A DNA stretch of 19,153 bases, from NCBI GenBank assembly GCA_023457035.1, contig JAEWNN010000159.1, forward strand, positions 1-19,153, read 5' to 3'. Numbering within the stretch: the first letter of the stretch is position 1; each line of letters begins with the position of its first letter. The notes below the pieces were generated by a model. It was not told the DNA's origin, did not search any database, and worked only from the letters and a program-made list of their open reading frames with translations. The translations under genes were made by a program, and so were the position numbers. This DNA comes from Verrucomicrobiota bacterium (GTDB lineage: Bacteria; Verrucomicrobiota; Verrucomicrobiia; Opitutales; Opitutaceae). Positions 7,532-15,572 of the stretch are shown here, one piece after another.

Positions 7532-9784
7532 ATGCGCCTCCTCCTCGCCCTCGCCGCCCTCCTCCTGCCCCTCCTGCCACTTCGTGCCGAAACCTCAACC
7601 CCGCCGGCCGCCCCCGCCGGCCGCGCCGCCGCCCTCGAACTCGCCAAGCGCCACCTCGCCGCGGTCGAGCCGCGGCTCGACGACGACGCCCGCCGCCACC
7701 TCGCCGATCTGCGCCGGCGCCTCGAGACCGCCGCGCTGCTCGGCCCCACCGAGACCGCGAAACTGGTCGGCGGGGCCGTCGACCAGTTCACCCTCGACCT
7801 CGCCGCGTTGAAGAGTTTCGACGCCCTCACCGGCGCCGCCGCGCTCCTCGTGCAGACCGCGCCGGGCAACTGGCGCGCCGCCAACCTCCTCGGCTCCGTG
7901 CTCCACACCGCCGACCACGACGCCGACGCCGCCCTCCTCCTCGAATACGCCCGCACCCTCGCGCCCGCCAACGCGCTGCTGAAGCTCAACCTCAGCGCCG
8001 TCTACGCCGACCTCGGACGCTGGGAGGAGCTGCGCGGGCTCGCCGAGGAGGTGTTGCAACGCGACGCCGAATGCCGCCCCGCCCACAAGCTACTCGCCTG
8101 GTACTGGTACGAGAAGAAGAACCTCGGCCGCTTCCACGAGGAGCTGTTCAAGGCCGCGCAATACAAGGGGCTCGCGCGCAAGAAGACCGACCGCAAGAAC
8201 CGCCGCATCGCCGAGAACGAGGGCCACGACACCGACTCCACCGAGACGCTCGCCCGCAAGACCAAGGCGCTCGCCGACGAGGCCCCGCTCACCACCGCGG
8301 ACCTGATCGAGGAGGAGCTTCCCGCCGCGGCCGCCAAGATCCGCGAGGAATACGGCCAACTCGCCATCCCGGCACAGTTCCTGTTGCCGAACCTGCCGGG
8401 CGTCGACCTCACCTCCCCCGAGGGCTACCGGCGCAACCGCCCTGTCATCGACGAGTGGGTCGAGATCTTCGACCGCCGGCACAAGAACCTCGCCCGCCGC
8501 AGCGCCGCCCGCCTCGGCATCAACATCGACGCCGACCGCAAGACGATGCGCACGCAGGCGCGCGCCGCCGCCCGCGCCGAGATCGCCACCCGCATGCAGG
8601 AGGGGCAGGGCATGCTCGCCCTGCTGGAGAACATGGAGAACCTGCCCCCCGCCCAACGCGCCAAGCTCCAGAAGGCCAAACAACGCCTCCAGAAGGCCGC
8701 GCAGCAGCAGGGGGTCGCGCTCGACCCCGCCGGCACCCCGCCCCCGGCGGCCCTCCCCGGCCGCGACCACGGCGGCCCGTTCGCCGAGCAGAACTTCCGC
8801 GACTACGAGCGCATCTCCGCGACCTACGAGCGTTATCTCGCCCGCCTGTACGCCGAGCACGACGAACGTTTGGGCGAGATCTCCCGGGTCTACGACCTCC
8901 TGGTCAAACAGGAGAACACCATGCATGCCGAGCGCATGGCCGCCTTCGCCGCGGCCAAGCGCAAAAACCCCGTGGCCGAGGCCCAGGAGCGCCTCCGCCA
9001 CATCCGCTCGCTCAACCTCCTCTCGCAGTCCGCCTACCAGCAATGGGCCACCATCACCTTCCCGCTCTATACCCAGAAACTGAAGCCGACCCTCGAGGCG
9101 CATTGGCGCACGACCATGCTCCAGGTGCGCAACATGCAGGACCCCCGCATCCTTCTTCGTGAATACGACCGCACCGCCGGCGCCTTCGGCGGGCTGCTCG
9201 CCGCCGCCGGCCACCTGCTGGAGGGCGGTCGCGAGTTCCGGTTCCACGCCGAGACCGAGGACCTCGAGCGGGAACTGGAGGCGGCCATCGAGGACTCCCG
9301 CGAGAAGGTCGAACGCGAACGCCCCACCATGGAGAAGGCGTTCCGCGAGCCCGAGTTCGACCTCTCCGCCTGGCTCGAGAAGCACCTCGTGCTCGAGCTC
9401 TCCTGCCAGTTCCTCGCCCTCAAGATCACCGCGCACAGCATCGAGTTCGAGGCCTGGGCCTACGGCCCCGCCGCCAGCCTGAAGTACGATTGGGCCAAGC
9501 AGGAGTTGGAGACCCGCACCGGCCTCGCCGCGAAGGCCCGCGTGGGCATCAACGTGTTCGGGGCCAAGCTCGGGGTCGACGCCAAGGGCGAGTTCATCGG
9601 GAAGACCGCCACCTGGGACTTCGAAAAGGGCACCTACAGCGAAAGCTACGGCGCCAAGAGCGAGGTCAGCATTGAGGCCGGCGGCCTCACCGTCTCCGGC
9701 GAGGCCTCGGTCAACACCCAGCTCGAGGCCAAGCTCGCCGGCAAGATCCTCCTCAACGACACCGTCGGCCTCCAGACCGAGTAG
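7532..9784 (+). CDS. Exported protein of unknown function with TPR-like N-terminal half and beta-rich C-terminal tail
   Basis: I do not recognise this 750-aa protein. It begins with a signal peptide (MRLLLALAALLLPLLPLRAE, cleavage near 19-22), so it is probably periplasmic or surface-exposed. Residues about 112-210 look like tetratricopeptide-type helical repeats (AANLLGSVLHTADHDADAALLLEYA and following). Residues 365-395 are a charged, probably coiled-coil helix (RAKLQKAKQRLQKAAQQQ), followed by a Pro-rich linker (396-410). A long helical region runs from 418 to 615. The last 130 residues or so change character: alternating polar and hydrophobic residues with many Gly and Ala suggest beta strands (VGINVFGAKLGVDAKGEF, SIEAGGLTVSGEASV). 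The gene lies 126 bases after the kinase and faces the 647-aa exported protein tail to tail. A scaffold or interaction role is a guess. The ATG was chosen because it precedes the signal peptide directly. Confidence 0.85.
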   Translation: MRLLLALAALLLPLLPLRAETSTPPAAPAGRAAALELAKRHLAAVEPRLDDDARRHLADLRRRLETAALLGPTETAKLVGGAVDQFTLDLAALKSFDALTGAAALLVQTAPGNWRAANLLGSVLHTADHDADAALLLEYARTLAPANALLKLNLSAVYADLGRWEELRGLAEEVLQRDAECRPAHKLLAWYWYEKKNLGRFHEELFKAAQYKGLARKKTDRKNRRIAENEGHDTDSTETLARKTKALADEAPLTTADLIEEELPAAAAKIREEYGQLAIPAQFLLPNLPGVDLTSPEGYRRNRPVIDEWVEIFDRRHKNLARRSAARLGINIDADRKTMRTQARAAARAEIATRMQEGQGMLALLENMENLPPAQRAKLQKAKQRLQKAAQQQGVALDPAGTPPPAALPGRDHGGPFAEQNFRDYERISATYERYLARLYAEHDERLGEISRVYDLLVKQENTMHAERMAAFAAAKRKNPVAEAQERLRHIRSLNLLSQSAYQQWATITFPLYTQKLKPTLEAHWRTTMLQVRNMQDPRILLREYDRTAGAFGGLLAAAGHLLEGGREFRFHAETEDLERELEAAIEDSREKVERERPTMEKAFREPEFDLSAWLEKHLVLELSCQFLALKITAHSIEFEAWAYGPAASLKYDWAKQELETRTGLAAKARVGINVFGAKLGVDAKGEFIGKTATWDFEKGTYSESYGAKSEVSIEAGGLTVSGEASVNTQLEAKLAGKILLNDTVGLQTE

Positions 9785-9805
9785 CCCACTGGCGATACGG
9801 CACCG

Positions 9806-9821
9806 GCCCGCTCCGCCGGGC
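9806..9821. terminator. Weak hairpin between two convergent genes
   Basis: GCCCG (9806-9810) pairs with CGGGC (9817-9821) around a 6-base loop in the 82-base gap between convergent stops. It is GC-rich but short and has no T-tract, so I call it only as a possible shared terminator. Confidence 0.25.
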
Positions 9822-9866
9822 GATCCGGACGACCTCCCGTTCTGAGCGCAGCGCGCACCGCCGGCG

Positions 9867-11810
9867 CTACTTCGCCGGCTTCACCGTCTTCGCGGGCTTC
9901 ATGCGTATCGGTTCCACAGACACTGCCGACTCCGGACGATGCTCGAAGGCGCGCAGGCCCTCCCGCCATGCATGCGAGTCCGGCGTCCCGGCATGGGGCC
10001 CGAGCGCGAGGTTCGGCAGGTCCAGCGTCATCAGATCGAGCGCCGGCAGGCGCACGGTGCGTTTGAAGTCCGACACGGTGACCGTGGCGCCGGCGGTGAT
10101 CTTCACCACCGCGTTGAGGTCGAGGTGGTAGCCGACCAGCGCCAGCTCGAGCCCGTAGGGCTGGCCCTGCACCGAACCGGGGGACCGCGGCTCGAGTGCG
10201 GGCAGCGTCATCGTGCCGCCATACGGCGCCGAGCCGAGCGCCGGGGCGAAGGCCTCGCCGGGGCGCCCGTCGACCCAGGGCCGCACGCGGGTGCGCACCG
10301 TGCCACGCCCCTGCAAGCCCACGCCGAGCTCCACAAACGCGGTGAGCACGCCGTAGTCCACCTGGCTGTTCGTCGCCTCCGGGGGTATCCACACCGTGCA
10401 CAGATCGCGCCGCTCGCTCAGCGGCGGCGCGAAGTCCGCGCTGCGGTCCACGCCGGGGCCCTCGAGCGAGCCGCTGGTGACCGTCTCGCCGAACGCGACC
10501 AGCTTGTAGCCGAACCGCGTGCCGGCCATGAGCACCAGCTCCCGGCCCTCGAACACCTGCGCCTCCGGCAGGCCGCGCTCGCGATAGTAGGCCGCCGGGG
10601 CGTCGAACGCGCGCGCCTGCAACCGCAGCTCCAGCTCGCGCGCCGGGCAGTCGGGCGCACTGCGCTCGATCAAGGCCGGCTGCAACCGGCCGTCGACCGC
10701 CAACGGGATGCGCAGCCCCAGCCCGAGGCCGTAGCTGAACGACAGCCGCAGCCAGCCCAGCCGGCCGAATTTCCACCGCCGTTCCCACGCGCACCCGCTG
10801 CCGAGTGTGAACCCCGCTAGGAACGGCGCCTCGAACACGTGCTCGCCACTCGCCTGTTCGCCCGCCGGGTACCTGAAGACATGCGTCGCCGGATCGAAGG
10901 CGGCGGGATTCGCCGGCCGCGACCCCACGCCAGCCGGGGGCTTCGCCGCCGCGGCCGCCCCGGCCTTCCCGCGCCCCGCCCCCTCGTGGACCGACGCCCG
11001 CGCCCGCGCGGCCCCTTCGGCCGGCCGCGCCAATCCGCCGGCGTATCCGGCGGGCAGCATCTTGCGCCAGTCCGCGACCGGCGCGCGCAGCACCTCGATC
11101 TCCTCGGTGACCTCGAGTTCGCCCTCCCCGCCCAACTCGGCGCGGAGCACCGCATCCTCACCGCCCCGCGCAAACGCCTGCTTCAGCGGATCGCCCGCCG
11201 GCAGCGTGGGAAACTCGGTCGCCATGAACCGGCGGAACCCCGCCCGCTGCGCGGGCGTGAGGTCGGCCACCGTCGCCCGCGCCAGCCGCGCGCGATCCAC
11301 GTTGGCCAGCATCCCCGCAAACTCGGGGGAGCTCGCCGCCGCCTGTACCGAATCCCGCACCACGAGCCGCACCGTGCGCACCAGCACCACCCGGTCCTCG
11401 AACTCGACCACCGCCTCGAGCGTCTCCGCCTTCGCGGCAAGCGCCACCGCCGGGATCCGGGCGAGGTCGGCCGCCAGCACACGGTGCGACGCAGTCGCCC
11501 GGTCGAACAACGCCGCCGCCGGCACGCGCTGCCCCGCGACCGGCTCGAGCTGGAGCGTGGCGAACGCCGCCCGGTCCAGCACCCGCTGCGGCGCCTGCTT
11601 CGCACTCAAGCGCAACACCAACGACTCGCGGTCGGCCCGCTCCAGCAGGGGCGCCAGCGCCGATTGGCGCAGCACGGGGGCGAGGGCTCGCGGCGCGCCC
11701 GGCGCCGGGGAGTCGGCGGCGGGCACCGGCGGGATCAACCCGACAACCAACCACACGACCAGGAGCCAACCCGCGCCGACGGCGCGGCGGGAGGAGAAAC
11801 GAGTATTCAT
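9867..11810 (-). CDS. Exported protein of unknown function, 647 aa
   Basis: I do not recognise this family. I chose the ATG at 11810 because it is followed by a clear signal peptide (RRAVGAGWLLVVWLVVGLI, cleavage near PVPAAD, residue 32); the 60 open codons upstream are Arg/Gly-rich and not signal-like. Residues 40-260 are mixed alpha/beta with an LTPAQRAGFRRFM segment. Residues 261-305 are a low-complexity Ala/Gly/Lys/Arg linker. Residues about 325-600 look beta-rich (LGWLRLSFSYGLGLGLRIPL, YGLELALVGYHLDLNAVVKI), possibly a sandwich or barrel. The extreme C-terminus has a duplicated KPAK (KPAKTVKPAK). It lies downstream of the LolA-like gene on the same strand but is separated from it by a strong hairpin, so it is probably transcribed separately. 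Confidence 0.83.
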   Translation of the reverse strand: MNTRFSSRRAVGAGWLLVVWLVVGLIPPVPAADSPAPGAPRALAPVLRQSALAPLLERADRESLVLRLSAKQAPQRVLDRAAFATLQLEPVAGQRVPAAALFDRATASHRVLAADLARIPAVALAAKAETLEAVVEFEDRVVLVRTVRLVVRDSVQAAASSPEFAGMLANVDRARLARATVADLTPAQRAGFRRFMATEFPTLPAGDPLKQAFARGGEDAVLRAELGGEGELEVTEEIEVLRAPVADWRKMLPAGYAGGLARPAEGAARARASVHEGAGRGKAGAAAAAKPPAGVGSRPANPAAFDPATHVFRYPAGEQASGEHVFEAPFLAGFTLGSGCAWERRWKFGRLGWLRLSFSYGLGLGLRIPLAVDGRLQPALIERSAPDCPARELELRLQARAFDAPAAYYRERGLPEAQVFEGRELVLMAGTRFGYKLVAFGETVTSGSLEGPGVDRSADFAPPLSERRDLCTVWIPPEATNSQVDYGVLTAFVELGVGLQGRGTVRTRVRPWVDGRPGEAFAPALGSAPYGGTMTLPALEPRSPGSVQGQPYGLELALVGYHLDLNAVVKITAGATVTVSDFKRTVRLPALDLMTLDLPNLALGPHAGTPDSHAWREGLRAFEHRPESAVSVEPIRMKPAKTVKPAK

Positions 11811-11986
11811 GGGATAACCGGGGTTTCGCCGCGCAGGAGGGGGACCGGTACAGCGGATCCCTGCGACTTGCGACCGAGGATACGCAGCCGGCCGCATATG
11901 CCAACGCGCCACTTCAGTCTCCCCTCCCCCCGCCGGCACGCGCTCGGATCGCAGTCCCGGCCACCGCCCCCGCCCTCGCCCGACGA

Positions 11987-12022
11987 CCATCCGCGGCCGG
12001 CACAGGACCGGTCCGCGGATGG
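11987..12022 (-). terminator. Strong stem-loop after the LolA-like gene
   Basis: CCATCCGCGG (11987-11996) is the exact reverse complement of CCGCGGATGG (12013-12022). Inside it, CCGG (11997-12000) pairs with CCGG (12008-12011) around the 7-base loop CACAGGA, leaving one bulged T (12012). The result is 14 base pairs, nearly all G-C. It starts 20 bases beyond the stop of the minus-strand gene at 12043. No T-tract follows on either strand. It could be a terminator, an mRNA-stabilising stem or a protein-binding site. Confidence 0.6.
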
Positions 12023-12042
12023 CCGGGGAGAAATCCGCCCGC

Positions 12043-13242
12043 TCAGAGGTCGAGCATCTCGACCAGCTTCATCATCTCCGCCTTCGAGCGCTTCGGCTTC
12101 GAGGTGACGACCAGAACGCAATCCTTGCGCGGCATGTGGATCACCACGCCGGACGAGATTTCCACCGGGCCGACCGGCTCACCGTCCATCTCGTCGCCCT
12201 CGTCGGTCACCTCGATGAGCTCGCACTGGTACCCCGCATGTTTGAAGCGGGCGACCAGCTTGTAGTTGGGGTCTTCGTCCCGGCCCTTCACGGCTTCCAC
12301 GGGCGTCGCTCCCACCGCGATGGCCGAACCCGAGTTGTTCGCCATGATCAGACCGTATTCTTTCTTCGTATGCATGAGCGGCATCTGCCGGTAGCCGGGC
12401 ACCTTGAAATTGGCGACGATCGCGCGGAATTCCCCAAGCGGGAGGCGGAGGTCGGGCCAGTCGCTCTCCTCGTCCTCGTCGTCGCCGGACTCCGCCTGCG
12501 CCTGCTGCATCGCCTGCGCGAGGAAGTTCGGCGTCCCGCCGTCCTCGTCGTCCTCACCGCCACCGCCGGCGAGCGCCTGCAGGAATGCCGCCGCCTCGGC
12601 GGGCGTCTCCCGCGTCTCGAACGCGATCCCGGTCGGCACCTCGAACTTCGCCGCCGGCACGCGCACGTTCTCCTCGAACTTCTTCGCCACCTGCGTGGTC
12701 GTGATGCCCATCATCGCACCCTCGGTCTTGAGCGTCACCCCTTTGTAGGTCCACGTCTTCACGCCCATCATCTCGACCACGTCGCACTTGCGGCCGAGGA
12801 AGGTCTCGGCGGGCAGCCACTTGCCGCCGTTCTTCTCGACGAACTTCTTCGGGTCCTCGGTGGCGCCCATGCGGTTCGCCATCGCCCTGCCCATCTGCTT
12901 CATCTGGCCGATGTCGGCCTTGGTGCCGGTCTTCTGGAGCAGGTCGATCGTGTACACGGTGTCGCCGTCGATGATCGTCAGCTCCTCCTTCCGCTCGGTG
13001 TTCTTCTGGCCGAAGAGCTCGGTCTTCGTGGTCGACTTCTCCAGCGTCGCCACCTTGCGCCCGTGGTCCGTCCACCACTCGGTGCGCATGCCGGTCATGG
13101 TGGAGCCCATGCCTCCGCTCGAGAGTTCGTACTCGACGACTCCGGACGCGAGCGGCCGCGGATCGTCCGGCGCCGCGTGGACAAGGTGGAGGCCCGGGAG
13201 CAGCGCCAGGGCGACAGGGAGGAACAGGTGGCGGTATTTCAT
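12043..13242 (-). CDS. Exported LolA/DUF4412-like protein with acidic linker
   Basis: This 399-aa protein has a signal peptide (MKYRHLFLPVALALLPGLHL, cleavage near HAA, residue 24). Residues 33-205 read as an open beta structure like LolA/LppX or DUF4412 proteins: VVEYELSSG at the start, TEWWTDHGRKVA, TIIDGDTVYTIDL, then GRKCDVVEMMGVKTWTYKGVTLKTE and ending VPAAKFEVPTGI. That strand pattern is typical of periplasmic lipid- or lipoprotein-binding folds. A very acidic linker (229-260, GGGGEDDEDGG and ESGDDEDEES) joins a second domain (about 262-399) that I do not recognise, ending in KPKRSKAEMMKLVEMLDL. It is flanked by hairpins and is probably a single-gene unit. Binding of a hydrophobic ligand is inferred from fold resemblance only. 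The start is supported by the signal peptide; no Shine-Dalgarno is seen. Confidence 0.85.
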   Translation of the reverse strand: MKYRHLFLPVALALLPGLHLVHAAPDDPRPLASGVVEYELSSGGMGSTMTGMRTEWWTDHGRKVATLEKSTTKTELFGQKNTERKEELTIIDGDTVYTIDLLQKTGTKADIGQMKQMGRAMANRMGATEDPKKFVEKNGGKWLPAETFLGRKCDVVEMMGVKTWTYKGVTLKTEGAMMGITTTQVAKKFEENVRVPAAKFEVPTGIAFETRETPAEAAAFLQALAGGGGEDDEDGGTPNFLAQAMQQAQAESGDDEDEESDWPDLRLPLGEFRAIVANFKVPGYRQMPLMHTKKEYGLIMANNSGSAIAVGATPVEAVKGRDEDPNYKLVARFKHAGYQCELIEVTDEGDEMDGEPVGPVEISSGVVIHMPRKDCVLVVTSKPKRSKAEMMKLVEMLDL

Positions 13243-13282
13243 AGGGTAGAGGTGGGGTGGCGCCCTCGGCGGTCCATCCCCC

Positions 13283-13299
13283 GGCGGGCCACGCCCGCC
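13283..13299. terminator. Hairpin between rsgA and the LolA-like gene
   Basis: GGCGGGC (13283-13289) and GCCCGCC (13293-13299) pair perfectly around a 3-base loop, between the rsgA stop (13411) and the next minus-strand start (13242). It may terminate rsgA transcription or lie in the leader of the downstream gene; there is no T-tract. A separate 12-bp perfect palindrome without a loop (CGCGGCGCCGCG, 13394-13405) sits directly after the rsgA stop. Confidence 0.35.
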
Positions 13300-13410
13300 A
13301 CCCTGCCAGATCCCGCCGCCCTGGCGAGCTTTTGTGCATCCGCAGTTTCAGCACCCCGTGGCCCCGCCCGATACCCCCGGCGACCGGCCGGGGCGCGGCG
13401 CCGCGGGGCG

Positions 13411-14409
13411 TCACCGCTTCTTCCAGGGCGTCGCCGCGAGGGCGCGTTCGGCCTTGAGCTTGAGGTAGCTGGTCACGCGGCCGGGCTCGAGCGTGCCGGC
13501 CGCGAGCGCGGCCTGCACGGCGCAGCCCGGCTCGGTGCCATGGCGGCAGTCGCGGAACCGGCACAACGCGGCGGCGGCGGCCACCTCGGGGAAGAGCTCC
13601 TCCAGCGGTGTATCCGTGTCCCAGAACTGGAATTCGCGCATGCCGGGCGTGTCGAGCAGCAGCACGCCGCCCGGACCGACCAGCAGCTCGCGGCTGGTCG
13701 TGCAGTGCCGGCCCTTGGCGTCGGCCTCGCGCACCTCCTGCACGGCCTGCACCTCGTCGCCGAGCAGGCGGTTGACCAGCGACGACTTGCCCACGCCGGA
13801 GACGCCGAGGAAGGCCACCGTCTCGCGCTTGCGCAGCCAGGGCTTGAGCGCCCTGGCCCCGCCGCGCTTCACGGCGTTGGCGGCGACGACCGGGGCGCCG
13901 CCCACCAGCGGCCCGAGTTCGGCGCAGACGCCAGCGGGGTCGGCATGGAGGTCGGCCTTGTTGAGCACGACCACCGGCGCGATGCCGCCGGAGCGGACCG
14001 CCGTGAGGAAACGTTCGAGCCGGCGCTGGTTCACCGGGGCGTCGAGGCCCACGACGATGAAGACGGTGTCGAGGTTGGCGGCGAGGATCTGCTGCTCCTC
14101 GCGGCGGAAGCCGGCGGCCTGGCGGGAGAGCACGGTGCGGCGCGGCAGCACGGCGAGCAGGCGCGCACGGGGTTCGTCGGCCCGCGGCTCCACAACGACC
14201 CAGTCGCCCGCGACGGGCAGATCGGCGCGTTTGGTGGAGCGATGGCGGAGCTTGCCGGCCGCCTCGGCGAGGATCTCGCCCTCCGCGGTCGTCACGCCCC
14301 AACCGCGACCGAAGTCGGCGGTGACGCGCGCAGGCACCACGCCCGGCGCGGCGTGGGGCGCGAAGGCGGCGGCGAAGGCGGCGTTCCAACCGTAGGCGGC
14401 GAGAGACAT
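13411..14409 (-). CDS. rsgA: Ribosome small-subunit-dependent GTPase RsgA
   Basis: This 332-aa cytoplasmic GTPase is a late checkpoint in 30S ribosomal subunit maturation. The GTPase motifs occur in the circularly permuted order diagnostic of the family: G4 NKAD (150-153), then G1 GVSGVGKSS (202-210), a G2 region HCTTSRE (235-241) and G3 DTPG (253-256). An N-terminal OB-like region (about 25-90, with PVAGDWVVVEPR) precedes it. The C-terminal zinc-binding knuckle is C283-x4-C288-x-H290-x5-C296 (CRFRDCRHGTEPGC). Length is within the family range. I chose the ATG at 14409 because family similarity starts soon after it (MSLAAYGWNAAFAAAF); open codons further upstream run into the pdxH region and are not family-like. 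It is divergent from pdxH. Confidence 0.96.
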   Translation of the reverse strand: MSLAAYGWNAAFAAAFAPHAAPGVVPARVTADFGRGWGVTTAEGEILAEAAGKLRHRSTKRADLPVAGDWVVVEPRADEPRARLLAVLPRRTVLSRQAAGFRREEQQILAANLDTVFIVVGLDAPVNQRRLERFLTAVRSGGIAPVVVLNKADLHADPAGVCAELGPLVGGAPVVAANAVKRGGARALKPWLRKRETVAFLGVSGVGKSSLVNRLLGDEVQAVQEVREADAKGRHCTTSRELLVGPGGVLLLDTPGMREFQFWDTDTPLEELFPEVAAAAALCRFRDCRHGTEPGCAVQAALAAGTLEPGRVTSYLKLKAERALAATPWKKR

Positions 14410-14468
14410 GGGCGATGGCGAAATGAGGAGACGCGCGGAGAAAGGCGAGCGGCGAGTGCGGCCGTGCC

Positions 14469-14488
14469 GTGCGCCGCCCCCGGCGCAC
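14469..14488. other. Inverted repeat in the rsgA-pdxH divergent region
   Basis: GTGCGCC (14469-14475) and GGCGCAC (14482-14488) pair perfectly around a 6-base C-rich loop. It lies about 60 bases upstream of rsgA. It could be an operator or chance in GC-rich DNA. Confidence 0.25.
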
Positions 14489-14605
14489 ATAGTCGGCCCG
14501 CCGCGCCCGGCGACGGAGCCCGGGGCCCGCGCGGCCGGCCGTTCCAAGGCGGCGCGCGAGGTTTTTGCATTCGCACGGCGGATCGGGCCGTTGCACAACG
14601 ATGCC

Positions 14606-15343
14606 ATGTCCGGCCCGCGGCCCAAACTGCTCTCGTACCTGCTCGGCGTGCCCGGTGCGCTGAAGTCCTGGAAGCTGTTCACGCATTCGCGCGCGCGCCT
14701 GAGCCTCTTCGACATGCGCCGGGAGTACTCCCTCGCCGGCCTGGCCGAGGCCGACGCCCCGGCCGCCGACCCGTGGCCCCTGTGGGAGCGCTGGTTCGCG
14801 GAGGCGGTGAAGGGTGGTATCCGCGAGCCCAACGCGATGGTCGTCGCCACGGCCGACGCCGCCACGGGCCAGCCCTCCACGCGCACCGTGCTGCTCAAGG
14901 GCGCGGACCGGGGCGGCTTCGTCTTCTTCACCAACTACGAGAGCCGCAAGGGCGCCGAGCTCGCGGGCAACCCGCGCGCCTCGCTGCTCTTTCCCTGGCA
15001 CGACCTGGAGCGGCAGGTGATCGTGACCGGCCCGGTCGAGAAGACGAGCGCCGCGGAGACGGAGGCGTATTTCCACGTGCGCCCGCTGGGCAACCAGGTG
15101 GGCGCCTGGGCCTCGGCGCAGAGCGCGGTGCTCTCCGGTCGTGAGGAGCTCGAGCGGCGGGTCGAGACGCGCATGGCGGAGTTCCAGGGCAAGGTGGTGC
15201 CGGTCCCGCCGTTCTGGGGCGGCTACCGCGTGGTCCCGCACGCGATCGAGTTCTGGCAGGGCCGGCCGAGCCGCCTGCACGACCGGCTGCGCTACACCCG
15301 CCAGCCCGACGGCACGTGGCGCCGCGAGCGGCTCTCGCCCTGA
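14606..15343 (+). CDS. pdxH: Pyridoxamine/pyridoxine 5'-phosphate oxidase (PdxH)
   Basis: This FMN enzyme oxidises pyridoxamine or pyridoxine 5'-phosphate to pyridoxal 5'-phosphate, the last step of B6 cofactor synthesis and salvage. Family blocks from residue 37 on: MRREYSLAGL, AMVVATAD, STRTVLLKGADRGGFVFFTN (FMN site), SRKGAELAGNPRASLLFPWHDLERQV, PLGNQVGAWAS, PPFWGGYRVVPHAIEFWQGRPSRLHDR and the terminal RLSP. As called it has 245 aa; the family is usually about 210-220. A start at 14714 (the Met of MRREY) would give 209 aa. I prefer 14606 because codons between 14606 and 14714 already have G or C at almost every third position, whereas codons further upstream do not. The extra residues (SYLLGVPGALKSWKLFTHSR) are not a family feature. 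There is no Shine-Dalgarno at either start. Confidence 0.93.
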   Translation: MSGPRPKLLSYLLGVPGALKSWKLFTHSRARLSLFDMRREYSLAGLAEADAPAADPWPLWERWFAEAVKGGIREPNAMVVATADAATGQPSTRTVLLKGADRGGFVFFTNYESRKGAELAGNPRASLLFPWHDLERQVIVTGPVEKTSAAETEAYFHVRPLGNQVGAWASAQSAVLSGREELERRVETRMAEFQGKVVPVPPFWGGYRVVPHAIEFWQGRPSRLHDRLRYTRQPDGTWRRERLSP

Positions 15344-15377
15344 GCGGGCGCGGGAGGGGAACCGGTGCGCAGTGGCC

Positions 15378-15421
15378 GGTGGACGGAGGCCTGTAGACGG
15401 AAGACGGAGGACAGAGGACGG
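15378..15421. repeat. Short-period GACGGAGG-type repeat
   Basis: Degenerate units GACGGAGG, GACGGAA, GACGGAGGAC and AGAGGACGG follow one another with a period of about 7-8 bases. The minus strand reads as repeated Ser/Pro codons (PPSSVYRPPS). Confidence 0.5.
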
Positions 15422-15430
15422 CGAGGGCCG

Positions 15431-15455
15431 GCGCTGCGCTCACGCGCCGCGCTAC
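15431..15455. repeat. GC-rich palindromic repeat, copy 1
   Basis: This 25-base unit (GCGCTGCGCTCACGCGCC and on through CGCTAC) matches copy 2 at 15747-15771 at all but two bases or so. Its stem CGCTGCGC/GCGCCGCG has one mismatch around a TCAC loop. The outward 12-mer TGAGCGCAGCGC also occurs at 9843-9854 in the opposite orientation. Confidence 0.55.
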
Positions 15456-15515
15456 GAGGAAGGTGCTCTGCCGAGCATCATCAGTGCGAACGAGTGCGCT
15501 CTGCCGTACCCTTCT

Positions 15516-15553
15516 CCGCGGTTCGGTCGGGCTTCCTGATTCCCTCTCAAGCA
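15516..15553. repeat. 38-bp interspersed element, copy 1 (upstream of sixA)
   Basis: It aligns without gaps to 16451-16488; by hand, 30 of 38 bases are identical. Both begin CCGCGG on the plus strand and end CTCAAGCA. On the minus strand both copies read LERESG in the same frame, but neither has a credible start or codon bias. Confidence 0.6.
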
Positions 15554-15572
15554 ACATGAACCCGAAACCACA

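Noticed and set aside
12554..15280. Very long open frame on the minus strand (about 900 codons) and a similar one on the plus strand (12019-15144)
   Set aside because: Both are shadows of rsgA, the LolA-like gene and pdxH in other frames. Their translations are Arg/Ala/Pro/His-rich with no domains, as expected from high GC with few stop codons.
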